Assembly: GCA_046703825.1 (NCBI GenBank) | Contig: JBJKSO010000048.1 | Span: 1 to 35,779, forward strand | Reading direction: 5' to 3' | Source of the DNA: JBJKSO01 sp046703825 | Lineage (GTDB): Bacteria; Chloroflexota; Dormibacteria; Aeolococcales; Bog-877 | DNA length: 35,779 nucleotides | Shown: positions 7,526 through 15,115 of the stretch, piece by piece | Position numbering within the stretch: the stretch's first letter is position 1 | Layout of the letters: each line of letters begins with the position of its first letter | The notes under the pieces: model-generated | What the model saw: the letters and a program-made list of their open reading frames with translations, nothing else | The model's database searches: none | Told to the model about the DNA's origin: nothing | Made by a program: the position numbers and the translations under genes

Positions 7526-7582
7526 AAGCGGGGACCGCTGCCGGTCAGCTCCAACTCAGACGACTACGCTCCTCGCAATACG

Positions 7583-7619
7583 GCTCGGCGGCTCTGCCAC
7601 CAGCCCCAGTCCGCCGAGC
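7583..7619. other. Hairpin in the 7526-7750 intergenic region
   Basis: GCTCGGCGG (7583-7591) pairs perfectly with CCGCCGAGC (7611-7619) around a 19-base loop, 58 bases after the preceding stop codon. No T-run follows. It may reduce read-through into the next gene; otherwise nothing is recognisable in this 225-base gap. Confidence 0.3.
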
Positions 7620-7750
7620 TGGGCATTTGGGAGCCGGCGCAGGGGTCGCGGAAGCCACGTTGCTCACGAGCTGATCCCGAGCAACCGCGCACGAGAGCAG
7701 TCCGACCGGCGGGCCGGAGCACGCCTGCGGTCGGCAAACTGGACAGGGCA

Positions 7751-8314
7751 GTGCAGAGAGTCTCTGTCGTCGGCAACTCTGGCTCCGGCAAAACGCGGCT
7801 GGCCCGCCGGCTGGCAGACCTCATCGGCGCCGACCATATCGAGTTGGACGCCGTGGTTCACCAGCGCGACTGGGTGGATCTCGAACCCGCTGAGTTCCGC
7901 CGCCGCGTCACGAGGCTGGCGGCGGAGCCGCTTTGGGTGATGGACGGCAACTACCCGGTGGTCCGCGATCTGGTCTGGACCCGGGCGGACACCGTGGTCT
8001 GGCTTGACCCTCCCCGCTGGCGGGTGATGTACCGGGTCGGGCGCCGAACCTTGGCCCGGCTTCTGCTGCGCCGAGAGCTGTGGAACGGCAACCGCGAGTG
8101 GTGGCGAGACCAGCTGTCCCTCGACCCCAACCGCTCGGTGGTCGCGTGGGCCTGGGTATCGCACCAGTCCTACGTCAGGCTCTACGAGGAGGCGATGCGC
8201 AGCTCGGCGTGGAATCACCTCACCTTTGTCCGCCTTCGTTCCGAGGCGGATCGAAGGCGGTTTCTGCGGGCTGCCCCCGCCAGCCGCCGTGAGAGGCAGC
8301 CCGGGGCACCCTGA
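7751..8314 (+). CDS. P-loop nucleotide kinase-like protein
   Basis: 187 residues beginning MQRVSVVGNSGSGKT; the Walker A loop is GNSGSGKT at 8-15. LARRLADLIGADHIELDAVVH and VWLDPPRWRVMYRV are typical of the small adenylate-kinase-like proteins often annotated as topology modulation or FlaR-like proteins, which probably phosphorylate a small molecule or nucleotide; the true substrate is not known. GTG at 7751 starts directly at the P-loop strand, so little can be missing, but no good ribosome-binding site (only AGGG close by) and no TANNNT at the expected distance is seen. It converges on the COG4705 gene with 16 bases between stops. Confidence 0.8.
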   Translation: MQRVSVVGNSGSGKTRLARRLADLIGADHIELDAVVHQRDWVDLEPAEFRRRVTRLAAEPLWVMDGNYPVVRDLVWTRADTVVWLDPPRWRVMYRVGRRTLARLLLRRELWNGNREWWRDQLSLDPNRSVVAWAWVSHQSYVRLYEEAMRSSAWNHLTFVRLRSEADRRRFLRAAPASRRERQPGAP

Positions 8315-8330
8315 GAGGGAGCGTTGGCAG

Positions 8331-9122
8331 TCAGGCCGACTGCGGCTGTTGCAGGTCGGCCCTGGTGGCGGCGAGCCAGGCGACGAAGGCGACGATCACC
8401 GCCCCGAAGGCGGCCGCCACCAGGCCGTCGCCCCACCCCAGCCCGGTATAGGCGGTCGGCTTGCCCAACCAATCCGCCACCGAAGCGCCCAGTGGGCGGG
8501 TCGCCACATAGGCGAACCAGAAGCTGAAAATCGCATTCCACCCCAGCCACCGATAGCCCACCGCCGGCAGGGAGATGACGATCGCGAACACCATCACCGA
8601 CGGGAAGTAGCCGAGGCCGAGGTTGTAGGCGGTGAAGTCGCCCAGAGCGGTACCCATGGCGAAGGTCGCCCCCACCGCCGCCCAATAAAACGCCTCCCGC
8701 CGGTAGGTGTTTACGGTGTGGATCGACAGTGTGCCCTCGCACCAGTACCAGGCAATGAAGACCGCGACCAGCAGGACGCCGTATAGGGTGGTGGAGATCG
8801 GGTAGGGGACCCCGAGAGCGACGTGCACCACGTCGGCCGCCATGGTGCCGAACACACCGACCATGACCACGGCGAACCAGTAGGTCCAGGCTAGGTATCT
8901 GCCGCTCCGGAACTGAATCGTGAGCGCGAGCAAGAACCCAGCGAAACCCAGCAGGACCGCCAGGACCGGGGGCATGGCGTGGACCATGGCGTCCGACGTG
9001 GCTTCGCCCATGGCGGTAGAGAGCCCCTTCACCAGCCAGAAGTAGACCGTGATCTGCGGCACCCGCAGCGCCCCCGGTCGGGTGAGCCAATGTCGGTGCT
9101 CCAGGGAGATCTGGCTCAGCAT
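8331..9122 (-). CDS. COG4705-type integral membrane protein
   Basis: 263 residues with about seven hydrophobic helices and short loops. The pattern VPQITVYFWLVKGLSTAMGEATSD early on and FYWAAVGATFAMGTALGDFTAYNLGLGY in the second half look like two copies of one unit, as expected for the uncharacterised membrane proteins grouped as COG4705, in which the acidic residue after the GE/GT motif is conserved in both halves. Transport is plausible but unproven. ATG at 9122 is preceded by TAGAGT with 7 bases between, so the mRNA is probably leaderless. It stands alone, converging on the kinase-like gene. Confidence 0.8.
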   Translation of the reverse strand: MLSQISLEHRHWLTRPGALRVPQITVYFWLVKGLSTAMGEATSDAMVHAMPPVLAVLLGFAGFLLALTIQFRSGRYLAWTYWFAVVMVGVFGTMAADVVHVALGVPYPISTTLYGVLLVAVFIAWYWCEGTLSIHTVNTYRREAFYWAAVGATFAMGTALGDFTAYNLGLGYFPSVMVFAIVISLPAVGYRWLGWNAIFSFWFAYVATRPLGASVADWLGKPTAYTGLGWGDGLVAAAFGAVIVAFVAWLAATRADLQQPQSA

Positions 9123-9129
9123 CCGCGGA

Positions 9130-9135
9130 ACTCTA
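9130..9135 (-). promoter_or_regulatory. Leaderless -10 hexamer of the COG4705 gene
   Basis: On the minus strand TAGAGT is followed by 7 bases and the ATG at 9122. No -35 match is seen 17 bases upstream. Confidence 0.5.
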
Positions 9136-9646
9136 GCGCGCGCGGGTTTGCCTCCGGCACGAGTTGGATTTCAGACTCCTGATGGTGGCGACTGCACCAT
9201 TGCCCGCTCCCGGCCACAGCCTCACTACCCACCACTTCCTTTGCCGCCGATTTCAAAGCCGGCACGCCCGCGAGCCGCTGCGCTCGTCCCGACGATGCCG
9301 GCGCGAGCAGCCCTCGAACGCACCCTGGGGCCGGACCGGGGTGACCAGTTGCGCGGACAGAATCACTGAACCGCATAGGTCTGGTGGCCAATCTTGCCCA
9401 ACTCGGCTCGCGTGGCCGCCCGCGAGTGACTTTGACTGAAGCTGCCGCAACCGCGGCCACGATGCGCCCGTCTGGTTACGATCGGCGGCTAGGCGGCCGG
9501 GCTCCTGGACGCCCAGGTTCACCCGCTCGTCGGGATGAGCAGATCACGTGATGGCGGGTAGCGGCAGGCGACCGGCACTCTGCCGACCAGATTCGACGGC
9601 GTTGGCCCTGCCGGGCGAGCTTGGTTTCGTGTATAGGAGATCGATT
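9136..9646. other. Gene-poor stretch
   Basis: About 510 bases in which the only ORFs are short, overlapping and without recognisable features. A 10-base palindrome ATCACGTGAT lies at 9543-9552. The ribosome-binding site of the next gene (AGGAGA, 9635-9640) is at its end. I see nothing else here. Confidence 0.45.
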
Positions 9647-9964
9647 GTGGGCGACGGAACGATCCGGCTATCGCGGGCCGCAAGCTATAGCCCGTTGCTG
9701 GGGTCCGAGCTGTACAGGATCTCCCTCGACGGCCAGGTCGTAGGCGCCATCAAGGCGGGTGAGACGGTTGACATGTCAGTGGTTCCGGGCCGGCACTCGT
9801 TGCGCCTGCTGGGCTGGGGCCGGAACCGGAGCCCGTTGCGGGCCTTCGAGGTGGCCGAGGACGGGGAGGTAAGGTTCCGCTGCCACGGTCCTCGCTACGG
9901 CCCGCCGCAGATCGTGGCGGCACTCGTGAAGCCAGATCTCTGGATCAACCTCGAGATAGAGTGA
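9647..9964 (+). CDS. PEGA-like small protein, paralogue 1
   Basis: 105 residues. The core ...ISLDGQVVGAIKAGETVDMSVVPGRHSLRLLG... follows the pattern of PEGA-like beta-sandwich proteins (a DGxxVGxIxxGET strand pair, then VxPGxHxLxL), and the end RFRCHGPRYG...LVKPDLWINLE is shared with the next gene. It has no signal peptide, so it is probably cytoplasmic or membrane-peripheral. The GTG at 9647 is chosen because AGGAGA lies 6 bases upstream and because this start aligns with the paralogue; the frame is open upstream to 9548, but that part has no counterpart in the paralogue. Function unknown. Confidence 0.7.
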   Translation: MGDGTIRLSRAASYSPLLGSELYRISLDGQVVGAIKAGETVDMSVVPGRHSLRLLGWGRNRSPLRAFEVAEDGEVRFRCHGPRYGPPQIVAALVKPDLWINLEIE

Positions 9965-10085
9965 GGGTGTGGGCGGCGCTCTGTGCCGTGGCTGCCGGTG
10001 ATCCACCTGGCCCTGCGTCTTCGGCCGTTGCTTCGCCCCCGCTCTTCGGCCGCCGCTGTAGATTCTCCGGCTAGGAGATCACGAT

Positions 10086-10400
10086 ATGGCTGATGCGTTC
10101 ATACGGCTGAGCCGGGAGGGGGTCGGAATCGAGCTCCTGCGGGGGCGATTCGAGGTGTTGGTCGATGGCCGCAGGGTTGCCGAGGTGGCATGGGGCGAGA
10201 CGGTTGAGATCACCGTCGAACCCGGTGAACACCTGCTCCAGATACGGTCGGGGCGATATGGGAGTCGAACCCAGCGGTTCAAGCTTCGCGACCAAGAGGT
10301 GGTCAACTTCCGCTGTCACGGCGCCATGATGTGGCCGCGCTTCGTGGTGTCGCTGCTAAAACCCGACCTCGGAATCCACCTCAGCCGAGGACTCGGCTGA
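10086..10400 (+). CDS. PEGA-like small protein, paralogue 2
   Basis: 104 residues, clearly related to its upstream neighbour: FEVLVDGRRVAEVAWGETVEITVEPGEHLLQI matches the PEGA-like core, and both proteins end FRCHG...LxKPDLxIxL. The two genes also share the leader TAGGAGATC immediately before the start, so the duplication included the ribosome-binding region. A TAGATT hexamer (10059-10064) would start a transcript near 10071 with a short leader containing AGGAGA, so this copy may have its own promoter in the 121-base gap. A strong hairpin covers its stop codon. Function unknown. Confidence 0.72.
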   Translation: MADAFIRLSREGVGIELLRGRFEVLVDGRRVAEVAWGETVEITVEPGEHLLQIRSGRYGSRTQRFKLRDQEVVNFRCHGAMMWPRFVVSLLKPDLGIHLSRGLG

Positions 10401-10402
10401 GG
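10379..10402. terminator. Strong hairpin over the stop codon, between convergent genes
   Basis: CCTCAGCCGA (10379-10388) and TCGGCTGAGG (10393-10402) form a perfect 10-bp stem with a GGAC loop. The stem includes the stop codon of the second PEGA-like gene. A smaller hairpin (GGCTC/GAGCC) follows near 10418-10433. There is no T-run, so termination is inferred from stem strength and the convergent arrangement. Confidence 0.45.
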
Positions 10403-10554
10403 TGATCGGGGCTTTGGGCTCCTCTCGGAGCCAGAGCCTCGAGCCCTTAGTGACCCGCGTGCGCCAAAACTAAGGCCAAGTCGGAACGAATTCGCCATTG
10501 CGAGCCCAGAGGCCGCAGGGAGCGAGGCCCAGACCCTGCTGTCCTCTCTTGGCC

Positions 10555-11298
10555 TCAGTCGGCGGTGGGCAGGTGTACGTACATCGACTGGATGCCAACC
10601 CGTCCGGGGCCGCGCAGGCGATTGAAGATGAGCTGGCCGACTCCGGCGAACAGCCCGGTGCGCAGACCGTAGACCACCGGACGCATCCGCACCTGGGGGT
10701 CCATGTAGACCCACCCGCCCGGCTCCACGTCGATCTCCTCGTCCGCAGCCAGCTCCTTCTCGAACACGTTGCCGTAGCCGTGCAACCAGACGACACCGTC
10801 GCCGTCCTTGGCGTCGAACCGGTCAACCCAGAACCCGTTGCCACCGAACAGGTTGTTGGTGATACCCCGCAGGCGGCGGGCGCTGAAGCGGACCGAGCCG
10901 GTGGCGGCGAGGAACTGGTGCTCCCGGGCTAGGATCGCCGCTCCGCGGGGCAGCTCGAGCGGGAACACGTGCCCGGGTGCATCCCGTGAAAACGCGATGT
11001 CACCGCGGCCGCGGGCCTCGGTGAGGAAGACCTGGCCGCCCGAGATCAGGCGCCGCATGGCGCCGCGCACCGCGTGCAGGCGGATGTCCACCGCCGGATC
11101 CTTCCAGAGCACCACGTGGTGCTCGAAATAGACGGGCATGGATCCGTCCAGGCTGCAGTGCAGCATGGGCACCAACTCCCCCTCGACCAGGTAGGTCACG
11201 CCGGGGGCCAGCCCCTCGCGAATCCGGGTGGGGAGCATCTGCGGCGGGTTCACTCTGCGCGATGATCCTCGCTTGCGGAGTCCAGCGCGAGCTGGCAT
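10555..11298 (-). CDS. AIM24 family protein
   Basis: 247 residues of the AIM24/COG2013 family, a beta-sandwich fold related to the mitochondrial AIM24 protein; bacterial members are of unknown function. Family-like features are VEGELVPMLHCSL, the repeated glycine-turn strands (LISGGQVFLTEARGRGDIAFSR), GNGFWVDRFDAKDGDGVVWLHGYGN and VEPGGWVYMDP. No transmembrane segment is present. The start is uncertain: ATG at 11298, GTG at 11253 and ATG at 11238 are all in frame, and none has a convincing ribosome-binding site or leaderless -10. The first 15 residues from 11298 are arginine-rich, so a later start is possible. It converges on the PEGA-like pair. Confidence 0.82.
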   Translation of the reverse strand: MPARAGLRKRGSSRRVNPPQMLPTRIREGLAPGVTYLVEGELVPMLHCSLDGSMPVYFEHHVVLWKDPAVDIRLHAVRGAMRRLISGGQVFLTEARGRGDIAFSRDAPGHVFPLELPRGAAILAREHQFLAATGSVRFSARRLRGITNNLFGGNGFWVDRFDAKDGDGVVWLHGYGNVFEKELAADEEIDVEPGGWVYMDPQVRMRPVVYGLRTGLFAGVGQLIFNRLRGPGRVGIQSMYVHLPTAD

Positions 11299-11343
11299 CG
11301 GCGGGCCGCGTTCTCCGGCCTGGTGCGACCAGGTCCGCGCGGC

Positions 11344-12237
11344 TCAGGTCTTGACGTGAGGCAGGTTCGAGGTGGTGACCGCGAAGCTCACCCACATGCC
11401 CGCGTCCTCGTGCCCGGGGACCAGGCAGGAGAGGCGGTAGTTCCCGTAGGCGGAGGCCTCGAAGGTGAACGAGGACGTGCCTCCAGGGGGGATCCCCACC
11501 GTGGGGTTGGGAACGCTGGCCCCGGGGAAGACCGGGGTGGTGCCGGTGGCGCTGACGATGGCGGCCGAGTGGTTGATCTTGCCCGCGTTGCTGAAGTTGA
11601 CGGTGACGCTCCAACCCCGGGGCACGCTCACCTTCATCGCCCCGCTGGAGTAGCCGTCGAAGCTCAGCCCGTGGTTGACGTTCTGGTAGCCGGCCACCAC
11701 TTTCCAAGTCACGCTCTTGGTGGCGAGGTCGTAGGAGACCCACTGGTCCAGGGCCACCGTGCTGGGGGATGGCGTGGCACTGGGGCTGGGGCTCGGAGTG
11801 GCGGTCGGCGTGGGCGTGGGCGTGGGCGTGGCGGCGACGGGGGGTTGCTTGAAGCCGACGTGCACGTAGGTCGGACCACCGATCCGCAGGCTGAGGTTGC
11901 GGGAGTGGTAGACGTCCAGCCCCACCTTCCACGATCGGAACGGACGAGTCGCAATGGCGCTCGCCGCGCTGAGCCTGGCGTGCTCGCCGCAGCCCATCAG
12001 GATCGTGTTCTCGTTGCGCCGCAGCGTCTGCGTCGTTCCCCGGTAGCTGGCGGTGACCGTCCCCAGCGGCTTACCCGACTGGGTGGGGATGTAGACAACG
12101 AGTGAGCAGCCTGTACCCATGTCGGGAGAGTTGAGCTTGCCACCGCAGGCGGCCAGCACCAGGGCCAGCGAACCCAAGACCGCCACCGTGAGCCCGAGCC
12201 GGGCGCTCCGGGACAACACCCTGCTCGTGGCTCGCAT
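11344..12237 (-). CDS. Sulfocyanin-like blue copper lipoprotein
   Basis: 297 residues. A lipoprotein signal peptide ends in the lipobox LAAC (LALVLAACGG), so the protein should be anchored to the outside of the membrane. An N-terminal domain with two further cysteines (GTGCSLVV and LMGCGEH) is followed by a proline/threonine/serine linker at about residues 135-160, then a cupredoxin domain. Type 1 copper ligands are visible: H223 (KINHSAAI), C271, H276 and M281 (SCLVPGHEDAGMW), a spacing seen in sulfocyanin-type proteins. It probably carries electrons or binds copper at the cell surface. ATG at 12237 is chosen because TACCCT lies 7 bases upstream and the signal peptide begins there; the frame is open further upstream, but that part is antisense to clpS. 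Confidence 0.85.
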   Translation of the reverse strand: MRATSRVLSRSARLGLTVAVLGSLALVLAACGGKLNSPDMGTGCSLVVYIPTQSGKPLGTVTASYRGTTQTLRRNENTILMGCGEHARLSAASAIATRPFRSWKVGLDVYHSRNLSLRIGGPTYVHVGFKQPPVAATPTPTPTPTATPSPSPSATPSPSTVALDQWVSYDLATKSVTWKVVAGYQNVNHGLSFDGYSSGAMKVSVPRGWSVTVNFSNAGKINHSAAIVSATGTTPVFPGASVPNPTVGIPPGGTSSFTFEASAYGNYRLSCLVPGHEDAGMWVSFAVTTSNLPHVKT

Positions 12238-12244
12238 CTCAATC

Positions 12245-12250
12245 AGGGTA
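12245..12250 (-). promoter_or_regulatory. Leaderless -10 hexamer of the copper lipoprotein gene
   Basis: TACCCT on the minus strand, then 7 bases, then ATG at 12237. It is divergent from the clpS promoter, with about 90 bases between the two hexamers. Confidence 0.5.
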
Positions 12251-12342
12251 GCGGATGGGGGCTCGGCGACACGCCGGGGGTAGCGCCTTCCAACCTGCGT
12301 CACCTCCGACGTCAGCCCCTGGTCGCTGGCCGACGATCGCGC

Positions 12343-12348
12343 TAGGGT
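12343..12348 (+). promoter_or_regulatory. Leaderless -10 hexamer of clpS
   Basis: TAGGGT followed by exactly 6 bases and ATG at 12355. The alternative ATG at 12349 would lie upstream of the expected transcription start. Confidence 0.5.
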
Positions 12349-12354
12349 ATGGAT

Positions 12355-12657
12355 ATGGAATCGGTTGAGGAGCTGACCCGCGAGCAGACCGGCAGCGGGG
12401 CCGAGAAGGACACCCGGCAGCGTCGCGATCGCCCCTGGCAGGTGGTGGTCTGGAACGACCCGGTCACCCTGATGAGCTACGTGGTCCTCGTCTTCCGGCG
12501 CCTCTTCGGCTACGACCTGCAGACGGCCACCCGGCTCATGCTGCAGGTGCACAACGAGGGTCGGGCGGTGGTGGCCAGCGAGCCCCGCGAACGCGCCGAG
12601 ATCGCGGTGGCCCAGCTTCACGCCCACGGATTGCAGGCCACCCTAGCCCGCGGCTGA
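12355..12657 (+). CDS. clpS: ATP-dependent Clp protease adaptor
   Basis: 100 residues with the ClpS signature: QVVVWNDPVTLMSYVVLVFRR, then LQTATRLMLQVHNEGRAVV, then ERAEIAVAQLHAHGL. ClpS binds N-degron substrates and delivers them to the ClpA/ClpC unfoldase of the Clp protease in the cytoplasm. The N-terminal ~25 residues are charged and probably flexible, as in the family. ATG at 12355 fits the leaderless promoter (TAGGGT, 6 bases); ATG at 12349 would add two residues. A DUF2017 gene begins within a few bases of its stop, a pairing known from Actinobacteria. Confidence 0.92.
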   Translation: MESVEELTREQTGSGAEKDTRQRRDRPWQVVVWNDPVTLMSYVVLVFRRLFGYDLQTATRLMLQVHNEGRAVVASEPRERAEIAVAQLHAHGLQATLARG

Positions 12658-12659
12658 GG

Positions 12660-13115
12660 TTGGTGCGCATCCAGCGCCAAGCCGGCGCGCTGGAGGTACG
12701 GCTGGAGCGCGGCGAGCGCAGGGCGCTGCTGGGCCTGCTGGACCAGCTGGAGCCGCTGGTCGAATCCTCCAAGGCAGGCAACCCCAGCGCCTACGAGGAC
12801 CCCGGCGACGACCAGGAGTACCGGCGGCTGGCACTCCCCGAGCTGCAGGCGCGGCGCAAGGCCGACATCAACGTGATCCGCGGCGCTCTCAACTCCGGGG
12901 AGTCGCGGCTCGAGCTTTCACCCGAGGCCGCCGACTGCTGGTTGCGAGCGCTCAACCTCATGCGCCTGGCATTGGCCGAGGAGATTGGCATCACCGAGGA
13001 CGGCTGGGAGGAGAGGTTCAGCCCGCAGGAGCATCGCCGCCAGCCGCTGGTCACCCTGCACACCCTGACCTGGATCCAGGACGCACTGCTGGAGGCCGCC
13101 ACCCAGGAGACCTAG
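12660..13115 (+). CDS. DUF2017 family protein
   Basis: About 150 residues, soluble and highly charged, beginning VRIQRQAGALEVRLERGERRALLGLLDQLEPLV. The length, the position directly after clpS and the segment EYRRLALPELQARRKADINVI...SPEAADCWLRALNLMRLALAEEIGI agree with the DUF2017 family, whose function is unknown. The link to ClpS suggests a role around Clp proteolysis, by context only. The start is either TTG at 12660 or GTG at 12663; both lie within 6 bases of the clpS stop, so translation is probably coupled. It converges on the aminopeptidase gene, 16 bases between stops. Confidence 0.82.
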   Translation: MVRIQRQAGALEVRLERGERRALLGLLDQLEPLVESSKAGNPSAYEDPGDDQEYRRLALPELQARRKADINVIRGALNSGESRLELSPEAADCWLRALNLMRLALAEEIGITEDGWEERFSPQEHRRQPLVTLHTLTWIQDALLEAATQET

Positions 13116-13131
13116 GCCGAGGAAGCCTCGC

Positions 13132-14589
13132 TCATCGGCGCGCGCTGGACATCAGCTGGGCCATCCAGCGCTCCACCTCTTCGGCGGAGCGGGGCAGGGC
13201 AGCGCTCAGCACCCGGCAGCCATCCTCGGTCACCAGCACGTCGTCGTCGATGCGCACGCCGATGCCGCGCAGGTGCCGGGGAACGGTGTCGTCGTTCTCC
13301 TGGAAGTAGAGGCCCGGCTCCACGGTCAGCACCATCCCCGGCTCGAGGACGGTGTGACGGTAGTTCTCGTCTCGCGCGTGTGCGCAGTCGTGGACGTCCA
13401 ACCCCAGCATGTGGCTCACACCGTGCAGCGTGTAGCGCTGGTGCAGCTGACTCTCCGGTTGCAGGGATTCCTCGGCGCTCACCGGCAGCACGCCGAGCTC
13501 GGCCAGCCCCTCGGCCAGAACCCGCATCGCGGCGCGGTGGGGGGCCAGGAATTCGCTGCCCGGGCGCACCTCAGCGATCGCGGCCCGCTGCGCGGCGAAG
13601 ACCAAGTCGTAGACACGGCGCTGCTCAGGACTGAACTTGCCGCTGATCGGCAGGGTGCGGGTGACGTCGGCGGTGTAGAAGCGCTCGGTCTCCACCCCGG
13701 CGTCGAGCAGGAGCAGCTCGCCGGGTCGGACCGGTCCCGTGTTCTTACTCCAGTGCAGCACGGTGGCGTGGCCGCCGGCGGCGGCGATGGTGGGGTAGCC
13801 GGTGTCGTAGCCCTCGGTACGTGCTCGCCGGAAGAAGACCGCCTCCACGTCGCGCTCGCTGCGGCAGCCGGGTAGCTGGCGGACCACGTCCTCGAAGGCA
13901 CGGGTGGTCAGGTCGCAGGCTTGCTGGAGAAACTCCACCTCCAGCTGGTCCTTGACCAGCCGCATCTCGGAGAGAAAGGTGGCGAGCTCGGCGTCCGCGC
14001 CGGCGATGTCGGCGGCCAGGTGGTCGACCTGAGGGTCCAACCCACGCAGCACCGCGCCCTGGTGGTATCGGGACATGACGCCTGGCAGTTCCTGCACGGG
14101 GCGCGCCGCCAGCCCGAGCCGGCCCGCGGTCTGGCCCAGCGAGCGCCGCGGCCCGACCCAGAACACCCCCTTCACGCGGTCGGTGAAGAAGTCGGGCTTG
14201 GAGAAGTCCGCCTCCGGCTCAGCGTAGACACTGATGTGGTGGCCGCCCTCGGGCGCAGGCTCCAAGACCAGCACGTCGTCGGGCTCGCCCTCACCGACCA
14301 AGTAGAGGAAGTCGGTTCCGGGGCGGTAGCGGTAGGTGGTGTCGTTGCTTCGGACCTTCTCCCGGCCGCTGGGAATGACTACCAGCTGGCCGGCGAAACG
14401 CTCCGAGAGCTGCTGGCGGCGGCGGGAGAGCTCCGGCGCTCCGGCGATGGCGCCGAGGTCCTCCTGATCGGCTTGGTGCCACCCGTGAACCATGAACTCC
14501 AGCAGGGCCTGTGGTGGCGTGCTGTCATGGCTGGCCCGCCTGGGCCGGTCCGGCACAGACGCTTCGGCGCTGTCCTCCTGTTCGGTCAT
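13132..14589 (-). CDS. pepP: Xaa-Pro aminopeptidase (M24B)
   Basis: 485 residues with the two-domain layout of proline aminopeptidases: an N-terminal AMP_N-type domain (SRRRQQLSERFAGQLVVIPSG..., RYRPGTDFLYLVGEGEPDDVLVL) and a C-terminal pita-bread metallopeptidase domain. The dinuclear metal ligands can be read in order: D in LLLDAGVE, D in TADVTRT, H in HGVSHMLGLDVHD, E in LTVEPGLYF and E in VLVTEDGCRVL. It removes N-terminal residues next to proline from peptides in the cytoplasm. The start is supported by TAAGAT followed by 6 bases and ATG, so it has its own leaderless promoter, although an unknown gene lies close upstream on the same strand. Confidence 0.93.
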   Translation of the reverse strand: MTEQEDSAEASVPDRPRRASHDSTPPQALLEFMVHGWHQADQEDLGAIAGAPELSRRRQQLSERFAGQLVVIPSGREKVRSNDTTYRYRPGTDFLYLVGEGEPDDVLVLEPAPEGGHHISVYAEPEADFSKPDFFTDRVKGVFWVGPRRSLGQTAGRLGLAARPVQELPGVMSRYHQGAVLRGLDPQVDHLAADIAGADAELATFLSEMRLVKDQLEVEFLQQACDLTTRAFEDVVRQLPGCRSERDVEAVFFRRARTEGYDTGYPTIAAAGGHATVLHWSKNTGPVRPGELLLLDAGVETERFYTADVTRTLPISGKFSPEQRRVYDLVFAAQRAAIAEVRPGSEFLAPHRAAMRVLAEGLAELGVLPVSAEESLQPESQLHQRYTLHGVSHMLGLDVHDCAHARDENYRHTVLEPGMVLTVEPGLYFQENDDTVPRHLRGIGVRIDDDVLVTEDGCRVLSAALPRSAEEVERWMAQLMSSARR

Positions 14590-14595
14590 GGGCCG

Positions 14596-14601
14596 ATCTT
14601 A
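14596..14601 (-). promoter_or_regulatory. Leaderless -10 hexamer of pepP
   Basis: TAAGAT on the minus strand, then exactly 6 bases, then ATG at 14589. A poor -35 (CTGAAC) is 17 bases upstream, overlapping the stop of the preceding gene. Confidence 0.5.
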
Positions 14602-14620
14602 GTCGGCCGCCAGCTGAGGT

Positions 14621-15061
14621 TCAGGAGATCCGGACCGGCCTGTCGGTGACCACCGGCCGGGAGGGGATGCCGTGCCGGCGGCCGTATTCGATATCGAGCA
14701 ATCTGCCCAGTCGCTCCACCGAGGAGGAGGGGACTCGCCGCGACCGCATCGCCCGCTCGTCGTGAGAGCGGCGCGCCTCTTCGAAGGCCCAGCCATCGAA
14801 GGTGGCCGCCAAATAGACCAGCGCCGGCATCCTCAGCGGCGACGAGAAGTACCGGAAGCGGGACATGGAGATCCCGATCAGGCAGCCGTCGTCGGCCGGG
14901 CCTCCCCGAACCGTCCAGCCGAGCTCCGCCCGCCGCACTGGTAGCCTGGCCGCCACATGTGCCCTGGCTCGGTCCAGGGCCTTGTCGGGAAGCGCCCTCA
15001 TGGCGTGGAGCAACCGGACATCGTGGGTCTGCAGGCTCAGCGGCGAGGTGGCGTGAGACAT
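14621..15061 (-). CDS. Unknown protein between arsR and pepP
   Basis: 146 residues from ATG at 15061; TTG at 15073 would add four. I do not recognise a family. It is soluble, with an early helix (HDVRLLHAMRALPDKALDRARAHVAARLP), a mixed middle (AELGWTVRGG...GCLIGISMSRFRYFSSP) and a basic C-terminal half. No signal peptide, membrane segment or metal motif is visible. No ribosome-binding site or leaderless -10 supports either start. It lies 55 bases after the ArsR gene on the same strand, so it may be co-transcribed with it. Codon use looks like the neighbours, which supports a real gene. Confidence 0.55.
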   Translation of the reverse strand: MSHATSPLSLQTHDVRLLHAMRALPDKALDRARAHVAARLPVRRAELGWTVRGGPADDGCLIGISMSRFRYFSSPLRMPALVYLAATFDGWAFEEARRSHDERAMRSRRVPSSSVERLGRLLDIEYGRRHGIPSRPVVTDRPVRIS

Positions 15062-15115
15062 GTCGGACACCAATGTGGCCTGGGTTGCTAGCCCCTTCTC
15101 TTCCCTGGTGCCAGT

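Noticed and set aside
9543..9552. Palindrome ATCACGTGAT
   Set aside because: A single 10-base palindrome with no promoter or second copy nearby; too little to call an operator.
11770..11830. Tandem-repeat DNA (GTGGGCGTGGGC-like)
   Set aside because: It is simply the coding sequence of the proline/threonine/serine linker of the copper lipoprotein, not a separate repeat element.
12238..12627. N-terminal extension of the copper lipoprotein frame
   Set aside because: It would be antisense to clpS and place the signal peptide in the middle of the protein; the leaderless -10 supports 12237.
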